Shown here: piece after piece, positions 15,292 through 21,244 of the stretch | Numbering within the stretch: position 1 is the stretch's first letter | Layout of the letters: each line of letters opens with the position of its first letter | Notes under the pieces: generated by a model | What the model was told of the DNA's origin: nothing | The model's database searches: none | What the model saw: only the letters and a program-made list of their open reading frames with translations | Translations under genes and position numbers: made by a program | From: Candidatus Nomurabacteria bacterium RIFCSPHIGHO2_01_FULL_39_10 | Lineage (GTDB): Bacteria; Patescibacteriota; Minisyncoccia; Phycocordibacterales; UBA9973 | NCBI GenBank assembly: GCA_001786805.1 | Contig: MFTJ01000056.1 | Coordinates: forward strand, 1 to 28,735 | Reading direction: 5' to 3' | Length of the DNA: 28,735 nt

Positions 15292-16500
15292 ATGTTATTC
15301 AAATACAAAGCAATAGACGACGAGGGGATGAATAAAGAGGGAGAAATTGACGCGCCCAATCGCGATATAGCCATAAGCGGGCTTCAAAGAAGAGGACTTG
15401 TGATTATTTCTATCAAGGATGAAGCGCAAAAAAAGTCTATTTTTTCCGTTTCCTTTTTTGAAAAGGTAAAGACAAAGGATATCGTTATTCTCTCCCGTCA
15501 GATATCAACTTTATTTGAATCGCAAATCTCCGCGCTGAAAGCTTTTACCATACTTGCGGGCAATACGGAGAATAAGCTTCTTAGCAAAAAACTCACCGCT
15601 ATCGGAGATGACCTTCAGGCGGGAATTTCTATTTCCGGCGCGCTTTCAAAACATCCCGACATATTTTCTAATTTTTATATAAATATGGTTAAGGTGGGCG
15701 AGGAAACTGGCAAGCTCAATCAGACTTTTCTCTATCTGGCGGAGTATCTAAATCGCCAGTATTCTCTTACTTCTAAGACCAGAAATGCGCTTATCTATCC
15801 GGTGTTCGTTATTATAACTTTTTTTGTCGTGATGATTTTGATGTTTGTCGTCGTGATTCCCAAACTCTCTTCAATTATTCTTGACTCCGGTCAGGAAGTG
15901 CCGTTTTACACTACTGTTGTTATAACCATTTCAAATTTTTTTGTTCACTACGGTTTTATTCTCGCCATTTTTGTAGTACTGCTCAGCATCTGGCTTTGGA
16001 GGCTAGCTTCTACACTCAAAGGAAAGATATATCTTGATTCAGTAAAACTTTCTATACCAGTCGTTGGCAATTTGTATAAAAAACTCTATCTTTCCAGAAT
16101 AACGGATAACCTGAATACCATGCTTAGTTCCGGAGTTCCTATTGTTCGGGCGATTGATATTACCGCCGAAGTGGTCGGCAGCCGTGTATATAGCGAAGTC
16201 TTAGCATCTGTGGCTGACGGGGTAAAATCCGGTCTAGCGCTTTCTGTCGCGTTTTCCAAACACAAAGAACAAATACCCGGCATTTTGGTGCAGATGGTCT
16301 TGGTGGGTGAAGAAACAGGCTCAATGGGTACTATTTTAAAAACCTTGACTGATTTCTACAGGCGTGAGGTTGACGACGCAATTGATACATTGGTCGGTCT
16401 GATAGAGCCGGTGATGATTGTGGTTTTGGGTCTGGGTGTGGGAATATTGCTCGTATCTGTGCTCATGCCTATTTACAATTTGGCTGGAGGCATCAGTTAG
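15292..16500 (+). CDS. pilC: Type IV pilus platform protein PilC
   Basis: 402 aa with two T2SF/GspF domains. The N-terminal cytoplasmic part has the second-messenger-free ILSRQISTLFESQI block, then membrane segments at about 162-190 and 210-237, and the second repeat with LSRITDNLNTMLSSGVP and a C-terminal membrane helix ending LVSVLMPIYNLAGGIS, the standard PilC end. PilC transmits PilB/PilT motion to pilin subunits. No Shine-Dalgarno sequence; upstream is the A+T-rich repeat array. Highly confident. Confidence 0.95.
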   Translation: MLFKYKAIDDEGMNKEGEIDAPNRDIAISGLQRRGLVIISIKDEAQKKSIFSVSFFEKVKTKDIVILSRQISTLFESQISALKAFTILAGNTENKLLSKKLTAIGDDLQAGISISGALSKHPDIFSNFYINMVKVGEETGKLNQTFLYLAEYLNRQYSLTSKTRNALIYPVFVIITFFVVMILMFVVVIPKLSSIILDSGQEVPFYTTVVITISNFFVHYGFILAIFVVLLSIWLWRLASTLKGKIYLDSVKLSIPVVGNLYKKLYLSRITDNLNTMLSSGVPIVRAIDITAEVVGSRVYSEVLASVADGVKSGLALSVAFSKHKEQIPGILVQMVLVGEETGSMGTILKTLTDFYRREVDDAIDTLVGLIEPVMIVVLGLGVGILLVSVLMPIYNLAGGIS

Positions 16501-16507
16501 GTGCCTG

Positions 16508-16537
16508 CAGGGTAGTGAGCTTTGCTTTACTACCCTG
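16508..16537. repeat. Palindrome just after pilC
   Basis: CAGGGTAGT (16508-16516) pairs exactly with ACTACCCTG (16529-16537) with a 12-nt loop. It lacks a T-run. It shares the 9-mer GGTAGTGAG with the palindromic element in the last pseudopilin gene (20800-20808). Confidence 0.65.
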
Positions 16538-16572
16538 TGGATAACCCCCTTGCCTATATATTTCTGTCTATA

Positions 16573-16581
16573 TGCTACAAT
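16573..16581 (+). promoter_or_regulatory. Extended -10 promoter for the major pilin
   Basis: TGCTACAAT (one mismatch to TGnTATAAT). Predicted start at about 16588 gives a leader of about 84 nt, the longest in the window, containing the hairpin at 16608-16632. Confidence 0.4.
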
Positions 16582-16604
16582 GAGTATATTAAAAACAAAA
16601 AATA

Positions 16605-16636
16605 CTTGCCCGACTAAACAAGTCGTTCGGGCGGGA
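16605..16636. repeat. GCCCG/CGGGC hairpin repeat in the pilin leader
   Basis: GCCCG at 16608-16612 pairs with CGGGC at 16628-16632; an alternative inner stem CGACT-AAACA-AGTCG competes with it. The outline TGCCCG...TTCGGGCGGG is the same as in the ligA element at 23083-23116. Confidence 0.6.
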
Positions 16637-16671
16637 GTCGAAAATTATTATTATTATATAAAATACATGCT

Positions 16672-17118
16672 ATGAAAAGAATGAATTTAAGCAAAAGTTT
16701 TAAGTCGGGTTTTACATTGATTGAACTCTTGGTCGTCGTCGCTATTATCGGCATCTTGGCTTCGGTGGTTCTTGCTTCGCTGAATGCTGCGCGATCCAAA
16801 GGTGCCAATGCAGCAGTTAAAGCGAACTTGGCAAACATTAGAGCGCAAGCTGAACTTGTATATGATGGTGTTTCTCCAAATTCGTATGCTACAGCTTGCG
16901 CAAACGGCACTGTGGCTTCAGCACTGACTTCTGCCGGGAATTCTGGCGGTACAACTCCTAAGTGTTTTGGTGATACTGATAGTTGGGTTGTAACTGCCAA
17001 ACTTAAGTCTGTTGACGGTACAGCCACGGGGTGGTGCGTAGATTCAAGCGGAAAATCATCGGGTGTTACGGATGCGCAATATGATGCAATTACGACAGCA
17101 AATACTCTTTGCCCTTAG
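16672..17118 (+). CDS. pilA: Type IV major pilin (PilA/PilE-like)
   Basis: 148 aa. Prepilin leader MKRMNLSKSFKSG is followed by the cleavage site G|FTLIELLVVVAIIGILASVVL with the conserved Glu at mature position 5. A ~95-residue head has three to four Cys (CANG, KCFG, WCVDSS, LCP) that could form the D-region disulphide. It has its own promoter and a strong terminator, as expected for the abundant fibre subunit, and is the only pilin-like gene here with an intact short leader and a monocistronic setting. Confidence 0.93.
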   Translation: MKRMNLSKSFKSGFTLIELLVVVAIIGILASVVLASLNAARSKGANAAVKANLANIRAQAELVYDGVSPNSYATACANGTVASALTSAGNSGGTTPKCFGDTDSWVVTAKLKSVDGTATGWCVDSSGKSSGVTDAQYDAITTANTLCP

Positions 17119-17145
17119 TTGATTTCCAGCGCCTTAGGTGCTTTT

Positions 17146-17184
17146 AGAAAAAGTCATCTATAATAAGATGACTTTTTCTTTTTC
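17146..17184 (+). terminator. Intrinsic terminator after the pilin gene
   Basis: Perfect 14-bp stem AGAAAAAGTCATCT (17146-17159) with its complement (17166-17179), 6-nt loop, followed by a T-rich tail. Works on paper in both directions. Confidence 0.85.
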
Positions 17185-17201
17185 TGTTTTTTGTGGCGCT
17201 G

Positions 17202-17216
17202 TGATATAATACGGGA
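17202..17216 (+). promoter_or_regulatory. Extended -10 promoter, leaderless type, for the toxin-antitoxin/pilD operon
   Basis: TGATATAAT (17202-17210) with exactly 6 nt to the ATG at 17217, the same spacing as at 472. The predicted start coincides with the ATG. Confidence 0.6.
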
Positions 17217-17627
17217 ATGAATGTAGCTGATTTAAAATCAAAAATTGCGCCTTTAGCCGAAAAATACGGTCTCAAGTTGATCGTTCTTTTTGGGTCTCAA
17301 GTGAGCGGGAAAACACATCGAGAAAGTGATTACGACATTGCATATTTATCCAAGAAAGAACTTTCTCTTGAAGAAGAAAGTGGGTTTATGTACGGCTTGA
17401 TGCCTATTTTGAAGATTAGAGATGAAAGACTTGTTAATATCGTGGATATGAAAACTGCTGGTCCACTTATGCTGTATTCTATAACCAATAAAGGCAGAGT
17501 CCTTTTTGAGCGAGAAATCGGATCTTTTTTTGCTTTAAAAATTTACGCTTGGAAAGTTTTTGTGGATACTCAATCATTTAGGGATAATTGTTTTAGAATT
17601 GTAAAGAAACGCATTCAAGCAATGTGA
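17217..17627 (+). CDS. mntA: MNT-type minimal nucleotidyltransferase antitoxin (MntA-like)
   Basis: 136 aa. The pol-beta-type active site reads LFGSQVSGKTHRESDYDIA: GS at 26-27, D38 and D40, with a likely third Asp at D77 in VNIVDM. Together with the HEPN gene overlapping its end, this is an MNT-HEPN pair. In characterised pairs the MNT protein transfers AMP to a tyrosine of the HEPN RNase and silences it. The 4-nt overlap GTGA couples translation. Nothing suggests degeneration. Confidence 0.85.
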   Translation: MNVADLKSKIAPLAEKYGLKLIVLFGSQVSGKTHRESDYDIAYLSKKELSLEEESGFMYGLMPILKIRDERLVNIVDMKTAGPLMLYSITNKGRVLFEREIGSFFALKIYAWKVFVDTQSFRDNCFRIVKKRIQAM

Positions 17628-18046
17628 ATATAAATATAATGGATATATTAAAAGCAAAAATTAAACTTATTTCTCAGAATTTACCAAAATTAATAAACTC
17701 TTTACCTGCGTCTTTTGAAGAATTCCAAAAGGACGATCTTTCTCGCGGAGCATCTGAAAGATATTTTCAACTTGTCGTGGATTCGATTATTGACTGTAAT
17801 CAAATTCTTATTGAAATGAATAATTTAGAAATTGGTGAAACATATTTTGAAACCTTTAATAATTTAATTGGCAAATCCATTTTCCCGGAGGATTTGTTAA
17901 AAAAAATCTCTTTTTGTGTTGGTACCAGGAATGCTATAGTTCATCGTTATGAAAATATTCAACTAAAAAGAGAATTTGAAGATATGCATAAGGATATTCC
18001 GTTATTTACAGAGTATTTGAAAATTATTTCAGATAAATATCTATGA
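17624..18046 (+). CDS. hepT: HEPN-domain toxin (HepT-like RNase)
   Basis: 140 aa from GTG 17624, which overlaps the antitoxin stop; ATG 17639 is an alternative that removes five residues. All-helical, with the HEPN RNase motif R102-N-A-I-V-H107 and Y109 (R-x4-H-x-Y), the tyrosine that is AMPylated in characterised HepT proteins. Its own stop overlaps the pilD start (ATGA at 18043), so toxin, antitoxin and prepilin peptidase sit in a single coupled transcription unit. Confidence 0.85.
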   Translation: MNINIMDILKAKIKLISQNLPKLINSLPASFEEFQKDDLSRGASERYFQLVVDSIIDCNQILIEMNNLEIGETYFETFNNLIGKSIFPEDLLKKISFCVGTRNAIVHRYENIQLKREFEDMHKDIPLFTEYLKIISDKYL

Positions 18047-18852
18047 TTCCGATTTTTATAATTCTTTTTTTCACCCTCGGCACTATCATCGGCAGTTTCT
18101 TGAATGTGGTAATTTTCCGTCTGAATACGCAAAAATCTTTTTTAAAGTCTTTCGGGGGCAGGAGCGCATGTATGTCTTGCTACAACAAACTTTGCTGGTA
18201 TGAACTTATACCGGTTTTTAGCTTTTTGGGATTAAAAGGCAGATGTAGGAATTGCATGACCAGAATATCCATTCAATATCCTTTAGTTGAATTAACGACA
18301 GGAATTATTTTTGCCGCGCTGTTTTTAAAGTTCCAAGATTTATTTTTTATTGACATATACGGATTTTTTATTGCCTATGATTACTATGCAATTATGTTTT
18401 CACTTCTCCTTGTTATCGCAGTTTATGATTTAAGGCATAAAATAATTCCGGATATGCTCGTATTCTTTTTAGGCTTGCTTGCTTTTGCTGGATTATTTTT
18501 CTTCGGCAGTTCAGAATTTTATGTACATACTCCTAGTATTTTAGAATTTTTTTCAGGCATATTCATTGCTCTGCCTTTTGCTTTCTTTTGGCTTATTTCG
18601 GGTGGCGGGTGGATGGGGCTAGGAGATGCCAAGCTTACGCTCGGTTTGGGCTGGCTACTTGGCATTTCTCTCGCTCTCTCTGGTTTAGTAATCGCTTTTT
18701 GGTCAGGGGCTATAATCGGGATAGCTCTTGTGGTTCTTTCTAAAAATAGCAAAGGCAAGCGATTTCAAATGAAAAGCGAGATTCCCTTCGCTCCATTTCT
18801 GGTTTTTGGCGCATTTCTGGCGTTTATTCTTGATTTGCATCTTTTTTATTAA
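18043..18852 (+). CDS. pilD: Prepilin peptidase/N-methyltransferase PilD (TcpA/GspO family)
   Basis: 269 aa, about seven to eight membrane helices. The cytoplasmic loop has the zinc tetracysteine C43-x2-C46 and C68-x2-C71. The aspartic protease residues are D129 (AVYDLRHKIIPD) and D195 in the G-x-G-D box GLGDAKLTLGLGW. It cuts prepilins after the Gly at the G|F site and methylates the new N-terminus. It overlaps the HEPN stop by ATGA and is followed 6 nt later by the pseudopilins. Confidence 0.94.
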   Translation: MIPIFIILFFTLGTIIGSFLNVVIFRLNTQKSFLKSFGGRSACMSCYNKLCWYELIPVFSFLGLKGRCRNCMTRISIQYPLVELTTGIIFAALFLKFQDLFFIDIYGFFIAYDYYAIMFSLLLVIAVYDLRHKIIPDMLVFFLGLLAFAGLFFFGSSEFYVHTPSILEFFSGIFIALPFAFFWLISGGGWMGLGDAKLTLGLGWLLGISLALSGLVIAFWSGAIIGIALVVLSKNSKGKRFQMKSEIPFAPFLVFGAFLAFILDLHLFY

Positions 18853-18858
18853 AAAAAT

Positions 18859-19497
18859 ATGATATTCATTTTTAAAAAATTAAAAATTATAAGCTATAAG
18901 CTAAAAGCTAGCAAGCTCAACAGGGGCATGACCTATGTGGAGCTCATCGTTGTTTTAATGATTTTTGCCACCATTTCTTCCATTGTTCTTTTTAACTACC
19001 AAGAATTTCAAACAAAAGTAGATATAAAAAATTTAGCTAGCGATATTGCTCTGAAAATTGTTGAAGCCCAAAAATCGGCAATTTCCGGAAAACTTTCCGC
19101 TCAAGGTGATTTTGCATCCAAACCAGCCTACGGTATATATTTTAATCAGTCTCCTTCGGCAAATTTCATTTACTTTGCCGATTTTGATAATGATAAAATA
19201 TATACTGAAACTCCGTTGGATACAATTCTTATTCCTAAAAACTATTCTATATCCAGAATTGATGAATGTTCGGACATTGATTGCAGTCTGCCTGTCCTGA
19301 TTGATTTTCCTTTTTCCATTACTTTTAAAAGACCGGATTCCAAAGCCAATTTTACTGATTCGGATGGCAATGACTTAATAGACTTAATAGACTTAATACA
19401 AAACAGTTCTGATTATATTAGAATTACTATTAAATCACCTCAATCAGTCACTGCCTCAATAAAAATTTATCCTTCAGGCAGAATACAGGTAAACTAA
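18859..19497 (+). CDS. Pseudopilin, GspH/FimT-like
   Basis: 212 aa. Class III leader with an extended, Lys-rich N-terminus, cleavage at G|MTYVELIVVLMIF (Met instead of Phe at +1, Glu at +5), hydrophobic helix, then a GspH-like head domain with FGIYF-like AYGIYFNQS and the IKIYPSGRIQVN end. The leader is lengthened by a heptamer array (18889-18917). A 9-nt tandem repeat (19372-19398) adds LID-LID-LI near the C-terminus. Minor pilins of this kind prime fibre assembly and may bind DNA. Confidence 0.85.
   Translation: MIFIFKKLKIISYKLKASKLNRGMTYVELIVVLMIFATISSIVLFNYQEFQTKVDIKNLASDIALKIVEAQKSAISGKLSAQGDFASKPAYGIYFNQSPSANFIYFADFDNDKIYTETPLDTILIPKNYSISRIDECSDIDCSLPVLIDFPFSITFKRPDSKANFTDSDGNDLIDLIDLIQNSSDYIRITIKSPQSVTASIKIYPSGRIQVN
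18889..18917 (+). repeat. Heptamer array in a pseudopilin leader
   Basis: ATAAGCT, ATAAGCT, AAAAGCT, AGCAAGCT in tandem. It encodes the extra basic residues between the ATG and the prepilin cleavage site. Confidence 0.65.
19372..19398 (+). repeat. Three tandem copies of GACTTAATA in the GspH-like gene
   Basis: Exact 9-nt repeat, in frame, encoding D-L-I three times. It can change copy number without frameshift. Confidence 0.85.
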
Positions 19498-19499
19498 AC

Positions 19500-19531
19500 A
19501 GTTATAAAGTTGAAAGTTCATAAAGTTATAA
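19500..19531 (+). repeat. AGTTCATAA-family tandem units before a pseudopilin gene
   Basis: Units AGTTATAA, AGTTGAA, AGTTCATAA, AGTTATAA in a row, ending 2 nt before ATG 19534. They match the units in the pilT-pilC spacer. Confidence 0.65.
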
Positions 19532-19533
19532 AA

Positions 19534-20121
19534 ATGCAAAACAAAAACAACAAACAGACCGGCTATACAATTATAGAAACAATGATTTCTGTTTCTCTTT
19601 TTTTGATTATCATCATGGTAGGCATGGGCGCGCTTTTGAATGCGAATTTACTTCATCAGAAATCCAGAGATATGCGTTCCATTATGGATAATTTAAGTTT
19701 TATAATGGAAGATATTAGCAGAAATTTAAGAACAGGAAAAGATTATCAGTGTATTTTGAATGTAAGGCAGATTCCTGTTTCTGATCCAGTTCCCACCAGC
19801 TGTGCTGATGGGGAAGGGATTTACTTTCAAGCTACTCTTAGCCGATGGGCGTATTACATAGACACTAATCCTGGAAATGAGAAACTTAGCATTTTTAAAT
19901 CGGTTGAAGAAGGAGGAAAAATTGCTAAATATCCATTGACTCCCGAAGAAATTGACATCGATCCAGTTTCCGGATTTTCAGTTTTAGGCGCTGAGCCTCC
20001 TAATGGAGACGAACAACAGCCTCTTGTTATTATTAGATTGGTTGGCAAAATAACATTGAAAGATGTTGTTACGCCGTTTTCTCTTCAGACTTCGGTGTCG
20101 CAGAGGCTGATAGATATTTAA
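19534..20121 (+). CDS. Pseudopilin, PilW/GspJ-like
   Basis: 195 aa from ATG 19534; an upstream ATG at 19510 would translate the tandem repeat and is less likely. Short leader MQNKNNKQTG, site G|YTIIETMISVSLFLIIIM with Tyr at +1 and Glu at +5. The mature part, IMDNLSFIMEDISRNLRTG, is typical of GspJ/PilW (x-x-ED-x-x-x-N-L-R-T-G), followed by a beta-rich head with two Cys (C80-ish and TSCADG). It belongs to the minor-pilin tip set with the genes before and after. Confidence 0.82.
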   Translation: MQNKNNKQTGYTIIETMISVSLFLIIIMVGMGALLNANLLHQKSRDMRSIMDNLSFIMEDISRNLRTGKDYQCILNVRQIPVSDPVPTSCADGEGIYFQATLSRWAYYIDTNPGNEKLSIFKSVEEGGKIAKYPLTPEEIDIDPVSGFSVLGAEPPNGDEQQPLVIIRLVGKITLKDVVTPFSLQTSVSQRLIDI

Positions 20122-20123
20122 AT

Positions 20124-20756
20124 ATGATGTGCAAAAACAAAAAACTTAATCATGGGTTTACCCGCACACCAAAATTTGATGTGACCCCGAAAGGGGGCGG
20201 GTTTACTTTGATAGAAACACTTGTTGCTGTTTCAATTTTTTCCGTTTCAATTTTGTCTCTAATGGCAGTTCTTGCGCAAGGTATTTCTGACACTAATTAT
20301 GCAAAACAGAGGATAATAGCCGCATATTTGGCGCAAGAAGGCATTGAGTACATGAGAAACTTAAGGGACACTTTTATGCTTTATGGCGATGGCAGTCCTC
20401 CTAATTGGACTCAATTCAGAAATGCGATTAACGAATGTGGCACCCCGGGCATTTCGAAGTTCTGTTATTTTGACGACCAGGATTTGGATTTTGAAGATCC
20501 CGATATGCCGGTAACACAGATCTCCATTCAATCCTGTGGCAATAATCCCTGCTTAACTCCCTTGCGGTATAATTCCAACACAGGTAAATATAATTATGAC
20601 ATTTTTGGCGCGGACTCCGGTTTTATACGTAGCATCCAAGCGACATACCCCGGAGACCCAGACGATGATATTAAAATATCTTCAACTGTTTCCTGGACTC
20701 AGGGTTCGGGAGGTTATAATATCACTTTTTCTGAGCGTTTATTTAATTGGGAATAG
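20124..20756 (+). CDS. Pseudopilin, PilV/GspI-like, with a palindromic insertion in its leader
   Basis: 210 aa from ATG 20124 (ATG 20127 is equally possible). Mature start G|FTLIETLVAVSIFSVSILSLM, then AAYLAQEGIEYMRNLRD, the signature of PilV/GspI-type minor pilins. The leader contains GF twice: HGFT at residues 11-14, then 11 extra residues, then GGGFT. The extra 45 bp is a palindromic element bounded by the 8-bp direct repeat GGGTTTAC (20154-20161, 20199-20206). Deleting it restores an ordinary leader NHG|FTLIETL. The head has several Cys (ECGTPG, KFCYF, SCGNNPC). Confidence 0.85.
   Translation: MMCKNKKLNHGFTRTPKFDVTPKGGGFTLIETLVAVSIFSVSILSLMAVLAQGISDTNYAKQRIIAAYLAQEGIEYMRNLRDTFMLYGDGSPPNWTQFRNAINECGTPGISKFCYFDDQDLDFEDPDMPVTQISIQSCGNNPCLTPLRYNSNTGKYNYDIFGADSGFIRSIQATYPGDPDDDIKISSTVSWTQGSGGYNITFSERLFNWE
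20154..20206. repeat. 45-bp in-frame palindromic element in the PilV-like leader
   Basis: Outer arms ACCCGC (20160-20165) and GCGGGT (20197-20202) enclose two smaller hairpins, CACA/TGTG (20165-20168 with 20180-20183) and CCCC-GAAA-GGGG (20185-20196). Flanked by exact 8-bp direct repeats GGGTTTAC. The length is a multiple of three. Confidence 0.75.
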
Positions 20757-20757
20757 G

Positions 20758-21237
20758 ATGGAAACAAAATTCAAAAAATCAAATAGGTTGGGATTTCCCG
20801 GTAGTGAGACTTGGCGAAGTGCGAAGCATGTCTTGGCTAAAGCCAAAACATCGTCAAGCTCTTCTACCGGGTTTGTTATACTTTTTGCGGTTACTATTTC
20901 AGCCATTATTTTGGCAATAGCTTTAGGTATTACCAATGTAGCCTTTAAAGAAGTGAGGTTTAGCACTGACGCTCGTGATACCAACGATGCTTTTTTTGCG
21001 GCCGATACTGGCGCGGAACGCGCGCTTTTTTTGGATAAAGGGAATGGTTGTACACCGCTTGAATGTAGTTTTACTATTTCTGGATTGGGTAGCACGGGGC
21101 AGAGTTGTGTTGTTGTGACTTTTTCAGAAAATGGCGCGCTGACTACTATTATTTCAAAAGGATATAACGATGGGGGAACTGATTGTATTCAGGGACCGAA
21201 TAGCGTAGAACGCGTACTCATAATAACTATTAATTGA
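20758..21237 (+). CDS. Pseudopilin, PilX-like, with a palindromic insertion at the cleavage site
   Basis: 159 aa from ATG 20758, 1 nt after the previous stop. METKFKKSNRLGF begins like a normal leader, but 26 residues then intervene before a second GF that starts the hydrophobic helix TGFVILFAVTISAIILAIALG. The mature part carries DAFFAADTGAERALFL, the Ala/Glu block typical of PilX-like minor pilins. Removing the inserted palindrome would give RLG|FVILFAV. With the insert, the basic residues (KAK) are separated from the cut site by five Ser. Mature position 5 is Leu, not Glu, as in GspK/PilX-type tip proteins. Confidence 0.82.
   Translation: METKFKKSNRLGFPGSETWRSAKHVLAKAKTSSSSSTGFVILFAVTISAIILAIALGITNVAFKEVRFSTDARDTNDAFFAADTGAERALFLDKGNGCTPLECSFTISGLGSTGQSCVVVTFSENGALTTIISKGYNDGGTDCIQGPNSVERVLIITIN
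20790..20875. repeat. About 78-bp in-frame palindromic element in the PilX-like leader
   Basis: Outer arms CCCGGTAG (20797-20804) and CTACCGGG (20864-20871) continue inward with GAG-CTTGGCGA (20806-20817) against TCGTCAAG-CTC (20851-20861), then ATGT/ACAT and the apical hairpin TTGGC-TAAA-GCCAA (20833-20846). Bounded by GGGATTT and GGGTTTG, both coding Gly-Phe. Confidence 0.8.
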
Positions 21238-21244
21238 TTTTGGC

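Noticed and set aside
20596..20757. Upstream extension of the PilX-like gene
   Set aside because: It overlaps the PilV-like gene in another frame; ATG 20758 directly after the previous stop gives a normal class III leader start.
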